Part shown: piece by piece, positions 20,378 to 31,033 of the stretch
Numbering within the stretch: position 1 is the stretch's first letter
How the letters are laid out: every line of letters starts with the position of its first letter
Assembly: GCA_946965045.2 (NCBI GenBank)
Contig: OX337235.1
Span: forward strand, 2,061,508-2,125,507
Source of the DNA: Epithemia pelagica
Taxonomy: Eukaryota > Bacillariophyta > Bacillariophyceae > Surirellales > Surirellaceae
Direction of reading: 5' to 3'
DNA: 64,000 nt
Notes under the pieces: model-generated
The model's database searches: none
What the model was told of the DNA's origin: nothing
Seen by the model: the letters and a program-made list of their open reading frames with translations, nothing else
Made by a program: the position numbers and the translations under genes

Positions 20378-21868
20378 ATGGTGTCGACACGGTCTGCTGT
20401 GGCGGGGACAGCAATAGCGGCTGTCGTCCTTTCCATTATCTCTGTGCTGCAGGCTACCCAACAGAGCTTTGTCACGGGTGATGTTGTATTTCCTTCGTCT
20501 ACACAGCAGTTGGATGAACTAATGTCATACGGGGAATTATTATTTTCGTCGTCGTCGTCATCATCATCATCATTCTCACAACCGCCACAACCAAAAGCCG
20601 GCATTGTTGCAGAACTACTGGATCCTGTCGCAGCCTTTCAAGAATGGAAACGTCACCATTCTGTACAAGCGATTCAGGACAATCCACACAATCGGTCGTA
20701 CATTGTGGCTGGATATTCCTGTCCACGTCAAGTGGGCGTACAACTGAATGATTTTCTCAATGGCTTGTTGCAAGCCGTTGTGACGAATCGAACCTTTTTG
20801 TATACCTACACCAACTTTGCCAATTGGTGGACGCAGGGTGTGAATACACCTGCCATTTGTGACCGTATATTGCATCGAGGTGAATGGATGCCGCAGTACG
20901 AAACGATTCGAGATGCCTGCCAGTTGGAACCCAAAGTTGCCTTTCGCAATCCATCCAATGCCTATAGTGCACACAACAAATCCGTCATGTTTGAACGTGT
21001 TGATAAAGGATTATCGCTCTTTGACACTACCCATCATCACCATCAAGTCCTCGAACCTCCGAGGATGTGGGGTACGGGGCCCACAGAGGTTTGGCCAGGT
21101 TTGATCATTTTAACCAACAAGTATGCATCGGCCTATGTTGGATCGGCCTATGGAATTGAAAATTTGGCCGAATCAGAGATTGTGAAACGACTGTACCGTG
21201 AAGGACCGTCATTTCTGTATGGTATGTTGCTATCGGAAAGCTTTCAATTTACCTCGGAACTTGTACAAACGGTACAGGGAGACATACGGATAGCACCTCC
21301 ACCAGATGATGAAGTGAGTATTGCGGTACATTCCCGACGTATCAAGATTGGACAGGATGGATCCGATGTATCCGAGGAGGTGCAGTGTTTGGATGATATT
21401 CTGGCCGTCGCAAGGTTCCGGCGTCGTGGATTGTTCCAGAAACTACTAGGAGCAGAGACGGCATCACTTCCCTGTTCGGTATACATCATGTCGGATCGTG
21501 AATTGACCATTAAAGAATTTGCCAAGGCTTCACAGGCACGGGGATGTCATGTGGTGACCGTGACAGATCGCGGTCCCGCCCAACAACGCGTCAATGACAC
21601 CTCCAAAACGGCCGAACATGGCCCATTTGCTGGAGTGGGATACTTTCAGGATTTGATTGTAGCATCCCAAGCTCGATCCGCAATCATTAGTCGAGGTCGT
21701 AGTTCTTCGGCCTTATTGGATGAAATGATTGAATACGGCCGTCGTACCGAAGCATGGGAACAAGGACACAAACGATTGCCCGATCCGATTATCCGATGCA
21801 GTATTGGAAGGAGAATTCCCGAAATACAGCGACGAGAAAAACAAAAAAGATCATCCGCAAAATTTTAG
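20378..21868 (+). CDS. Type II membrane glycosyltransferase-like protein
   Basis: 496 aa. A single hydrophobic segment (about residues 7-26) is followed by a poly-Ser stalk coded by a TCG/TCA microsatellite. CPRQVGVQLNDFLNGLLQAV and VTNRTFLYTY are followed by EVSIAVHSRRIKIGQDGSD, CSVYIMSDREL, GPFAGVGYFQDL and ISRGRSSSALLDEMIEYGR. A basic/polar His-Ser-Arg motif followed by MSDR and a late GRSSS resembles the nucleotide-sugar site order of fucosyltransferase-like enzymes. I cannot name the CAZy family. Golgi lumenal location is inferred from topology. It sits between the intact histidine phosphatase and a broken copy of its 3' end. Confidence 0.6.
   Translation: MVSTRSAVAGTAIAAVVLSIISVLQATQQSFVTGDVVFPSSTQQLDELMSYGELLFSSSSSSSSSFSQPPQPKAGIVAELLDPVAAFQEWKRHHSVQAIQDNPHNRSYIVAGYSCPRQVGVQLNDFLNGLLQAVVTNRTFLYTYTNFANWWTQGVNTPAICDRILHRGEWMPQYETIRDACQLEPKVAFRNPSNAYSAHNKSVMFERVDKGLSLFDTTHHHHQVLEPPRMWGTGPTEVWPGLIILTNKYASAYVGSAYGIENLAESEIVKRLYREGPSFLYGMLLSESFQFTSELVQTVQGDIRIAPPPDDEVSIAVHSRRIKIGQDGSDVSEEVQCLDDILAVARFRRRGLFQKLLGAETASLPCSVYIMSDRELTIKEFAKASQARGCHVVTVTDRGPAQQRVNDTSKTAEHGPFAGVGYFQDLIVASQARSAIISRGRSSSALLDEMIEYGRRTEAWEQGHKRLPDPIIRCSIGRRIPEIQRREKQKRSSAKF
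20548..20577 (+). repeat. TCG/TCA microsatellite coding poly-Ser
   Basis: A run of trinucleotides encodes about nine consecutive Ser in the stalk of the glycosyltransferase-like protein. Length polymorphism is likely. Confidence 0.8.
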
Positions 21869-21939
21869 TATGGCCATTCTTTATTCTTGCCAGTATTGTG
21901 GTGTTTGTTGTGGGCAAGAAACAACAACTCAATTGAGAC

Positions 21940-22361
21940 CTTGTTTCGCCGTGACTTTGGACCAACTGCTCCGGTAGTTACGGAGACCGGTAGTGGCGGA
22001 GAAGGACCAAGAAGAGCTTCATCGCTTAGCTGGGAATGCCGAGATTCGTAGTGTGTGTTGGGCATTGCATCGAGGCTTTTACCCACAAGGGACCTGGGAT
22101 ACGACGGATAGCGATACTCTGTCCCCTATGACCCCTCGTTCCGAAGGGGACGCTGGGCACCGACCAATAATCAAATCGCCTCGATGCACAAACGACTCCT
22201 TATGGATGATTCCAACATGTGAACCATCAAAGTAATGAGAAGAGAAACGAGACGCGCTGTTACTCGACGGAGGAGATGACTAGGAGTAAATCATGAACCC
22301 AAACTTTTCAATTGCAAATTGTTTATGATAGTCAGCTGTTCAATCCTCTAGAGGGCGACTT
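21940..22361 (+). pseudogene. Duplicated 3' fragment of the histidine phosphatase gene
   Basis: Near-identical to 19620-20056, covering about the last 90 codons plus 3' flank. It lacks the 5' two thirds, carries a 16-nt tandem duplication around CCGGTAGT (about 21972-21994), a one-base loss near 22118 and scattered substitutions. Both changes break the frame. Homology continues past the stop codon into the 3' flank (AAACTTTTCAATTG, then CCTCTA), so it arose from DNA rather than spliced-message copying, though a retrocopy with UTR is not excluded. Confidence 0.85.
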
Positions 22362-22901
22362 ACGGTTCTAATGCTAGAGGCTTTGCTTGTGTGTCATAGG
22401 AGTAGATAGGAGTAGGAGTACGAAGATCTGAACCCACGCTCCAGTCCCGCCTATCGGTCGCGCAAACAGGCACGTGCGTGCGCGTGGCGACGCCGTGCCC
22501 AGAGGTGAAACTCCCTCACGCTCTGTAAGCGATTTCCAACTAAAGGCATGTATACTGAATTAGGGCGTAACAACGCTGGAGACTGTCTGGGCTGGCAGTG
22601 GCAGTGCCGTCGCGTTTCGCAGCGCCAGCCATGGAAAATGGCCTATCGATCTGCTTTTTGCCGTCACAAAATAATACTCCATTCAAATTTTGCGTGGTCT
22701 GTTGTTCATCTCGTGGGATACCAAAGACGACGAAACTGTGAAGTACTGTTGAGACTTGAGAGTCTGGATTTCGTAAGAGCACCTTTCGGAGACGGTACAC
22801 CACTTGTTAGATTAGCTTCCGACCATCAGCAGGAAGGCTCACATAATCAAAACAATTTCTTTCGCAGTCAACAGTTGAAATCTGACGACAAGTCTCATAC
22901 T
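22362..22901. other. Upstream region of the FkbM-type gene
   Basis: The frame of the next gene is open from an ATG at 22548, but the 118 extra residues lack recognisable features. I treat it as leader with moderate doubt. A GC-rich GTGCG/CGCGTGGCG stretch lies at about 22470-22500. Confidence 0.4.
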
Positions 22902-24185
22902 ATGGGTGGTCTGTCCTCACTGCTATCTTCTGTGCGCAGCCATGCTTTCCATGGCGGATTTAACAGGCGAAGAAGTAAAGCCAAAAATTCGCTTCAACAA
23001 CCTGCTGCCTTACTGTTGGTTGGTTTCTTGTTTGGAAGTGTCTTTAGCCATATGTTTTGGTTGCCACTGGATAGAATTGCATCTTCATGTGGCATTACTT
23101 CGGTGCACTCAATTGTTGTTGATGAAAAACACAAGTGGTTCGTCCCGGCCCATTCTGGATGGCATCCGATATTGGTACACTATGGCTCAAACGAAGGGCA
23201 ACCAAACGAAAATGGCAAGATTACAAGTAACATTTCGGCGCAATGGTTCTCGCATTCACACCAGGATGAAATCGTCATGGACTTACTCTCATCATCCTCC
23301 GATGGTGGCGGAACGAATGCTCCCTCCTTACGAGTTTCTTCGTCTTCAACCGACACTGACCGATACTTTGTGGACTTAGGCGTGAGTGCCAGCAAGGACT
23401 TCAGCAATACATTGGCATTGGAACACCGTGGATGGAATGGTACGTAATGTCCCCTTACGATCGGAATGATGCACGAATGAAATTTCAGCATCGGTCTGAT
23501 GCTCTGATGGGTCCACCTATTTGCTCTTCAGGGCTTTGTATCGAACCAGATCCAGCACATTGGTATCAACTCAGTCATCGCAAGGTAAGCGATTGCGTAT
23601 GAACATGTTTTCCCCCCGGACTACCATCTTCTTGTCATATATGATGTCGAACTTTTCTTTCGTCTTTTTCTCTTTCCACTCACATGCCACAACTCTGTGG
23701 GTCAATGTTCGTCAACCTCTTTGCTCATCTTAAAGTGTTCTGTTGTTGGGGCGATAGTGGGAGGTTCTGAGATTCGAAAGGTGGATACAAAGTTTGACTA
23801 CGCGCACAACACGATGGGCACAGACAGCCCGCAAACTGGATCTAAGCTGAACTCCATGGAACAACGATATACAGCGCCCTTACGATCTGTTATGAATCAG
23901 TTTCATGTGCCCAAAATCATTGATTACATGAGTCTTGATGCGGGAGGTAATGAGTTTGAGATTATGCAACACTTTCCGTTTGACCGAAAGATTATTCGAA
24001 TCTTGTCGGTTCGGCGACCCTCGGAAGAGCTGAAAAACTTGTTGGATATGAACGACTATGATTTCTTGAGAATATTATCCAGTTTGGGTGATACGCTTTG
24101 GGTGCACAGTTCCACCGGAATTACTCGTGACCATCCCAGTTTTGTTAAATGGGACCCAATCATTACAAGCGAATATGAGGATTGA
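22902..24185 (+). CDS. FkbM-type methyltransferase-like membrane protein (three exons)
   Basis: Exons 22902-23439, 23532-23584 and 23736-24185, 346 aa. The joins read RGWN-GLCIEPDPAHW and LSHRK-CSVVGAIVGG, matching the FkbM family (GWxGLxIEPxP, then CxVVxA). A short basic tail and membrane segment (about 29-51) make it a type II protein. YRFVDLG-like DRYFVDLGVSASKDFSN (family: VDLGANDGxxxSN) and DYMSLDAGGNEFEI (family: DYLSLDIEGAE) show changed SAM-site residues. The family methylates sugars or other small molecules; this member may be weakened or inactive. An upstream ATG at 22548 would lengthen the N-terminus by 118 residues. Confidence 0.75.
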
Positions 24186-24839
24186 AATGGAACGACGATG
24201 CGATAGAACAACCACCGGCGCAGCGCGTTGAATATTATTCCATAAAGATCTAGGAAACAGGTTGTAACAGTGAACACTTCTAGGCAGGTAGATCTCCCAT
24301 TGCCAACGTAAGCTGCAGTAGCAGAACTTACTGTTGTTGCAACCTGTCCAGACCGAAGTGATAAAATATTGTACCCTATGATATGTCCATAAAAGCCATG
24401 GCGGGGAGAAGGTTTTGTTGTTGGACAAGTATCATACCATGAGATTAGCGGGAAAACGCGTTGAGAAAATGAACATCGCATCAACGACACTATGGGACAA
24501 TTATACAGGCTCTTGGGTCTTGGGTGATCAAGGACCATTAAGAGGCTCTTGTAACTCGTAGCCATGAATGACTTTTAATGACAACTGACTATACTGACTT
24601 GCCAAACTCTTGAGCAGATTATTATCTGTCTCTAAAGTTTGCTTGCGTCTTGCTTCAATGGTGACTGTTCAATCGTTCGTTTTTCGAAAAATGTGACGGC
24701 TTACAAGCATTTGTCAAATTCATGTGGGGCAATAATGAAGTGTCCGTTGGCTTCAATGAAAAGAACTGTCCCATTCATTTTCTTGCTCCTTATGACCATA
24801 AAAGTCCGTTGGACATTATGTGTATGAAATACGAGTAGA
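24186..24839. other. Intergenic region, nothing recognised
   Basis: Between two plus-strand genes. A 169-codon minus-strand ORF overlapping the FkbM gene is an unsupported shadow. Confidence 0.5.
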
Positions 24840-27800
24840 ATGTACGCCCCATTCCCCCATCAGCCCCTCATCAAAGATCCTTTGTGGTCACTAGGTATTT
24901 CCATCACCGTCACTTCTCTTGGATCAAAACGAAAGACATTGACATTGCGAAAAAACGTTTGTTACCGCTCCATGACGACACGGCATGCGCAAATAAGGAC
25001 TCATGCCTACCAGAGCAAAAATGGTCAGCCACCCTACGAGTTTGAGACGAAGATGAAGAAAGACGCCCCTCCTTTTAAATCTAATTCGCTCATTTCGCAG
25101 ACCGATTCAATCCGTGCGGAGCAAAAGTCGCGATCTTTGTACACCAAAGGCGGTCCACAGATACCCTTTACATCTCGACCATCAAAGGCGTTGATCCCTC
25201 AGACTCGGAGGGAATCAATGCTTTCGAGTACAGGAGGGCATTCGGTGTTGATGACGATGCGTGTTGCACCACCAGGTGACAATGAAGTGAATACAAATCC
25301 TCACGGGGCAGAGTCCTTTCCGGATGAACCGGACTACGAGAAACAACAAGAACAACGACGTATCCTCCGACAGCGCCAACGGATACTGCGTTTGTTTATC
25401 ATTGTGAGCGGTGCTCTGTCAGCCCTTCTTGCAATCGCGATCATCTATCTTTTCATCCGCTATCGTCTCTTACAGAAATCGGAATATACACTTTGCCGAG
25501 CATTTTCAACGGCAACTGAAACTGAAGGTGAGTGCATCTTTGATTCTTTTCCATTGCTTTGAGACGAGTTGATCTCTGACTTTTCTATTGACGTTCGAGT
25601 CAGGGTCTATCTTGGAATGTGACATTGATGGGGATTTCTACGTTGTTGAAATCGATGGCATTGGTCGGCAAGATGTGCGTGACGACCCCGAATTTAACAG
25701 TGGCTCAACGTGGCTAAAAATTAAGGATGCAAGAATTGATCCGGAAATGTACACCGTTCATACCACGACCGCTCCTACTTATGGGTCAAAGCCTCTGCTA
25801 GAAGAGCGGGTCCCATCGAACAGAAAGCTTGATACTTTGGGTGGACGCAGCGTTTTGGTTGTTCGAGTCATCGCCGGTGGTGTTGCAACCACCTCAAATG
25901 CTCTACAACTAAGTGACAGCGTTTTTGGGAACAACGCGGATGGTGATGGTGCCGATCTGGTTAACCTCCGGAATAGGTATTTGGCTTGTTCAAAGGATCA
26001 ACTCCAGTTTTTCCCCGTTGAGGATCGGAACGGGCAGTCTACCAATATCCGCAGCGGTGTTGTGACAATCACTCTTGACGTAGACCCCACCACCATCGAC
26101 CGGTTCGTGTTGCGAAGCAGGTATTTTATTATGCATGAGTAGTCATTGCCGTTATGCGTGGTGATATCACTGACAGTCTTATTCTTGGTTCTCAACAGGG
26201 TGACCAACGCGCTTAAAGCCGAATTCGGCGTTCCGAACGAACGACGTCTTGCCGACCACTTGATGTATTGCTTCCCACCGGGAACCGCAAACCTCTCGGT
26301 CGCCGAGGCTCATACCAACGGGTGGCTGTCTTGGTACAATAATGAACGATGCACCTACGTGACCGCACAAATGCATGAACTGTAAGTGACGTGTGGATTC
26401 TCGTGATAATCCTTGGGGTTCATCATCGTGGGATTTACCATTTCTTCGTACATGTTCTTAAACGACTTCTTACCTCCACAATTCACACATAAAGGGGACA
26501 CAATATCGGTTTAGCTCATTCAACAGATGAAACCGCCAGTGGAAGTACTCAAGTAGAGTATGGAGATAAATCGGGAGCGGTACGTGGACTTGAAAAGACG
26601 TAGTATCTTGTTACAGACCAACATAATGATTCTCTCACGGAACATATTCATGTAGATGGGATTTACTCTGAGGGAATCTGATACAAAGACGGTAAGTTTG
26701 AACCGTGGGCAGGAAATCGTCATGCGCTCCGGTACAGTACTGACGTGACTTTTCAAATGGTGTAGTGTTTCAACGCTGCCCATTTTTGGCAGTTGGGCTG
26801 GTACAGAGGTAGTGATAGAGTGGAAATAACTTCCAACGATTTTCCCGTGGCTGTGACTTTGGATGGTTTCGTGAAACCCAGCGGCGAAGGGTCTCCCAAA
26901 CTCGTAAGGATTGTACATCCGCTTGGGCCGAGCAACGACAAGAGAGATCAATCTATCTTGCTGAACTGGGCGGAGGAGTACAACCGTGACACACAAGAGG
27001 GGGCAAATACGGTGACAGTGGTCCAAAAGGCAACCGAAAGTGACAAATCTGGTAAAAGTTTTTTGCTTGCAAAACTAGGAGATGGAATGAGTTTCTCAGT
27101 AAGTGATTTCGGTGACGACTGCTCTCTCGCTGGTTCTGTTTCGAATCTCGACTTGACCATTGGCCGTGCGACTATCGACTTTGCGACCACCGGCGACGGT
27201 TGTCCCATCCCTCCAACTCCTGCTCCAACGCCTGTTCCACCAACCGCTCCCCCTTCGCCAATTCCACAGACATCAGAGCCAACTCTCGCTCCCTCGGCAC
27301 CCAGAACGACTCCATCTCCGATATATCCGCCTAGCGTTCCACCCACGCCTTCTCTTACGACAGATCAATGTCCGGTCGTTGGGACTGGTGTTCGAATCAC
27401 TAGTTGCAGCTTCCGTCCAACAAGTGAGTACTCTAAATCCGAAAGCAACTTCTGCCCTTCTGGTTCCTATCTCTGTGCCAGAAGAAATGGAGAAACGATG
27501 TTTGCCGGAGGGTGGGAAGTCACGAAAAGCGATTCAGAAAAGGAAGATTTTTCAGCATGCCCATGTCTTGTTCCATTGTTGGTTCTCCCGACAATGCACA
27601 AATTGAGGTTATGGTGAAGGAAATTGAGATGAAAACTGCGTATGAATTTGATGTTGTCGGTGGTGGATACGCTATTACGGCGGTGAGACTTGAAGCAGAA
27701 GATACCACCACGTTCTTCTCATGGTCTACTGGTGGGGTTCTTACCACTGGGACCCTGTACACACCCATCGACTCCACTGCTGGTCAGGTTGGCAAGGGAA

Positions 27801-27991
27801 AAGGGAAGAAAAGCAGCTTGAAATCGGGCAAAGCAGGAAAAAAAGATAGCGACGACAATGATGATGGAAAGAAGAGTGATGGAAAGAAGAGTAGCGGAAA
27901 GAAGGAGTACTCCAATATGGATAAAACAAGACAGGATATGGACCGAATCGATTTGTGTGTTGCGAAATGTACTTCTCATGTGTCAACATGA
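24840..27991 (+). CDS. Gametolysin-type (peptidase M11) membrane metalloprotease, six exons, C-terminus unresolved
   Basis: Exons 24840-25527, 25604-26120, 26199-26381, 26495-26579, 26656-26691 and 26766 onward; every join keeps frame. A basic N-terminal tail precedes one membrane segment (about 185-207). The catalytic motif HELGHNIGLAH (461-471) is assembled across the exon 3/4 junction. It fits HExxHxxGxxH zinc binding of the M11 family, which digests cell-wall or matrix glycoproteins. Next come GAMGFT, CFNAAHFWQLGWY and a Pro/Thr-rich linker. After about 27570 the sensible reading continues in another frame (CSIVGSPDNAQIEVMVKE) to 27991 and ends in a Lys/Ser/Gly-rich tail. Either a frameshift or an extra intron is needed. 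Start could be Met45 (24972). Confidence 0.8.
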
Positions 27992-28135
27992 ATAGAAGCA
28001 TTAGATCGACATGTAGTTTTTCAGCTATAAAAAACAGAGATAGTTCCAACTATCTGTTTCAAAACCATTGTGAAACTGTTCACAATTGTGAACAAGATGT
28101 GTTTGCCATCTCAGTCCCCTCGCTCTGGGTGCCAC

Positions 28136-30589
28136 TCAATAGGATGCTTTCCCGTAAAATCCATTTTCGACATCCACTACTTCATACTCAGGAAGCTCTG
28201 CGATTTCCTTTTTTACCCAATCAATTGATGCCGAGTCTCGTCTTCGAACACGAACCATTTGTTCTCTCCATTGAGAATTCTTCAAGGCAAACTTGGCGAC
28301 GAACCAAAGAGAATCAGACGTCAAGAGCTGTATATCTTCTTCGCTGAGTTGGTCAGCGTACAAGCGTTCCACAAGACCACCGTCTTGTGGACTATTCCGC
28401 AATTCCTCCTCGACTGCATGAATCATTTGTCTCATTTTGTCCTGCGTCGGCATGCTCTGGAAGGCCTTGGCGACTTCTAGATTCACCAAAGGGAGAGCCG
28501 AAACTGCTTTCACTGTCATGCATAGAATTCGTAAGCTTAGTATCAATGCCGGTCCAGCCTTGAGAACCCAGTGACGGGAGAGAGCCACCTCGATGGGTGG
28601 ATCTACCATGGTCTTGCTATGGGCACAAACAAAGAACAAGTTGACAGTTTTCTGGGTCCAGCCCAGCAACCAGTCCTTGTAGCTTTTGGTCATTGTACCC
28701 ATGTTGGCCGGCTGTGGGAGCAGAACAAAGAGTCTTGGAACTGGATGACATCGTGCGTCCATCCTCGATAGTGCGGGAAAAATAGAATCCCGCAGAATTC
28801 TATTCAAGGTTTCCAATGGAGCGTCATTCGGTTCGGGGTTCATTTCATGCATCAGATTTTGTCCGTGAACAGACTTCCAACAAGCAAGTCTACAATAATG
28901 GTACCGACCATCCCAAGTTTTCCAGCATTCGGTCCATTTCTTACACGAGCTGCATCTTGTGAGCTTGGATGGACGAGTGGGTGGCAATGACACGGTGATT
29001 GCTCCCGCACCATCGCTCCTCGATTGTCCGTCCAACAAAGTGCATTCCACGGGTATTCCTGGTTGCCGTTGTCTTGCATCTTCTCCCTGTTTTGAACCGT
29101 GCTTCCGAATGTCATTGGTATTCTCCGGCACTGGACCAGACGGTTGGTAATCTCTTGTTTGACGTTGACTCTCGGTACATTCTCGAGACTGCAACACTGT
29201 GTTTTCCTTGTCATTGCAACTCTTGTCCACAGTACGCAAGACGAAGGATTCGATCGAATCCACGGCATGGGCAGAGCCGTGGCCACCAGTCACAATCATG
29301 ATGGAAGGCGTCATCCTCTGGTGGACACGGTTTCCTAACTCTTGGTCTTTGGGCAAGGAGACTGTCGGGTTGTGGTGCCAGGGCAAGACCAGGGCGGCAC
29401 ACCCCCATCGGGGAACCGTCAAGTCTGGAAACGCCATCGTTTCCACCTTGTAGGAGCTCTCTTCTTCGTCGTGACAAGGAGGTAGGTGGATTGCATGCAC
29501 CGACGCCAAGCATTCGTGACCTGTGGATCCTCCCACCACCAGAAGCGATACAGCAACAGAGGAGGAAGAAGAAGAAGTAAAGGGTCCCATGGCGCAGACG
29601 GCATGGCCGGAACGACCCGTGGGCAATGCAAGGTCTGGGTGAAGTTGCCACTCACCGCGAGAAACCCTTCTCCGTGGTCGGCCCTTTTCTGGAGAGGTTC
29701 GCTTGATGTGGGAGTGCGGGTTGTTCGTAGGCACGTTGGGGTGTTGGTGGTGTTTTCGGGCCCTGTGCCGAGGAGATGCGGATGCCGTCGTCCATGCGGT
29801 GGGTAAGAGTAACGATTCGACACTGACCAATCGACGACCGGTTCCATCTTTTCCTCCCACGACCCATATCCGGTCATGGTCCACCAGAGTGGCTCCCAAG
29901 GAAAAACGTGCCACCTTCATTGCAGGACCGACACGGACAACGGGCGCCAAACGGTCATTGTTGCACATGGTTTGGGTATCCATAATTTCCGTGCTGGACA
30001 AGGCCGGAGGCGTGGTCTCACTATTTTCACTCCCACCACTTCCACCTCCCAGCACCACAATGTACCGATTCGACACGGCTACCGCACAACATCCTCCACG
30101 GGGGACCTGTAAGCAAGAGTGTAATCGCGTCCAACCACTGTGGTTCTGGCTTGGATGCTTACTGGGAGGAGCCATGGACGGATATCTCGAGTGTTGTAGC
30201 AGTTCCGCAATGGGAATACGTTCCATCACGTTCATGGGTCCATGGTGGTTGCATCCTCCAATCGCATACAAATACTGGTTGCATACCACGGCGGCCAGTC
30301 CGTGTCGCGCTTCGCAGAGACTGGGACCGGCGGTCCACGCGGAAACAGCACCAAGACGAGGCAATCCGGTTGTAGTTGTATCGTTCGTCGAGGATGCCAC
30401 TTGGCCCAGCCACACGGAATTGGTACGGTTCCCGTACTCTTGTTTCCCCGCCAACACGACGAGATATCTCGTTGGCGAGTCGTCGTCGTCCTGAATGGTT
30501 GTCATGGCATGACACCAACGACTTCCTCCGGGAAGTTTGGTCGAGACGACTCCTTGGAGAACCTTTGTGGATGGTACGTCCACACTCAT
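28136..30589 (-). CDS. Kelch-repeat protein with MYND-like zinc finger
   Basis: 817 aa, single exon. The first 430 residues contain kelch-type blades marked by YLYAIGGC, YIVVLGGG, IWVVGG, SLLVVGG and IMIVTGG, each followed by a W or polar turn. A Lys/His-rich insertion interrupts them (about 270-310). After a disordered linker comes CSSCKKWTEC followed by YCRLACWKSVH, resembling a MYND zinc finger (CxxC, then CxxxC and His). The last 220 residues are a helical domain with RLFVLLPQ, NLFFVCAHS, ALSRHWVLKAGPALILSLRI and ALPLVNLEVAKAF. I recall similar C-termini in large algal ROCO/LRR proteins, but that match needs a search. Likely a cytosolic scaffold. Confidence 0.7.
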   Translation of the reverse strand: MSVDVPSTKVLQGVVSTKLPGGSRWCHAMTTIQDDDDSPTRYLVVLAGKQEYGNRTNSVWLGQVASSTNDTTTTGLPRLGAVSAWTAGPSLCEARHGLAAVVCNQYLYAIGGCNHHGPMNVMERIPIAELLQHSRYPSMAPPSKHPSQNHSGWTRLHSCLQVPRGGCCAVAVSNRYIVVLGGGSGGSENSETTPPALSSTEIMDTQTMCNNDRLAPVVRVGPAMKVARFSLGATLVDHDRIWVVGGKDGTGRRLVSVESLLLPTAWTTASASPRHRARKHHQHPNVPTNNPHSHIKRTSPEKGRPRRRVSRGEWQLHPDLALPTGRSGHAVCAMGPFTSSSSSSVAVSLLVVGGSTGHECLASVHAIHLPPCHDEEESSYKVETMAFPDLTVPRWGCAALVLPWHHNPTVSLPKDQELGNRVHQRMTPSIMIVTGGHGSAHAVDSIESFVLRTVDKSCNDKENTVLQSRECTESQRQTRDYQPSGPVPENTNDIRKHGSKQGEDARQRQPGIPVECTLLDGQSRSDGAGAITVSLPPTRPSKLTRCSSCKKWTECWKTWDGRYHYCRLACWKSVHGQNLMHEMNPEPNDAPLETLNRILRDSIFPALSRMDARCHPVPRLFVLLPQPANMGTMTKSYKDWLLGWTQKTVNLFFVCAHSKTMVDPPIEVALSRHWVLKAGPALILSLRILCMTVKAVSALPLVNLEVAKAFQSMPTQDKMRQMIHAVEEELRNSPQDGGLVERLYADQLSEEDIQLLTSDSLWFVAKFALKNSQWREQMVRVRRRDSASIDWVKKEIAELPEYEVVDVENGFYGKASY

Positions 30590-31033
30590 GGTTCATTGGT
30601 ACCAAACGATCTGGATCTGAATTGGGTGCTGTTCTCGTCTCGATACAACGTCAAAAGTCGCAGTCGGTCATACCCGTCCTCCATGCACATGACAGTTCCG
30701 GTGGAAAAAAAGTGCCCACAGAACCACCGCCAATCACACGGCGAAACCACAGGAACTTCCCTCGCAAGCTCATGCGTTCTGTGGCAGGGAATCCACTCGA
30801 TCGCGCTCCATCCAAGTCTGGCAATTCTCCTCCAAGAGAAAGGAATGGCAGACCCGTCTAATCATCTTCCTCTCGCAACATGATCCCCTCATTGTCGCGT
30901 GTGACGTAGGAAGCGTGCGAGTGAGAAATGCGACCCAAATGCTTCTGAACTCATGCGACCCAGAAGGGACCATTTGAAGCGACCGATCATTGCGAAAAAT
31001 TTGGATCTTTCTTTCTTTCTTCTTGTTCTTCCA
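30590..31033. other. Divergent promoter region
   Basis: Spacer between the kelch gene and the plastid PGM-like gene. An in-frame ATG at 30953 lies inside it and could extend the latter by 27 residues. Confidence 0.45.
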
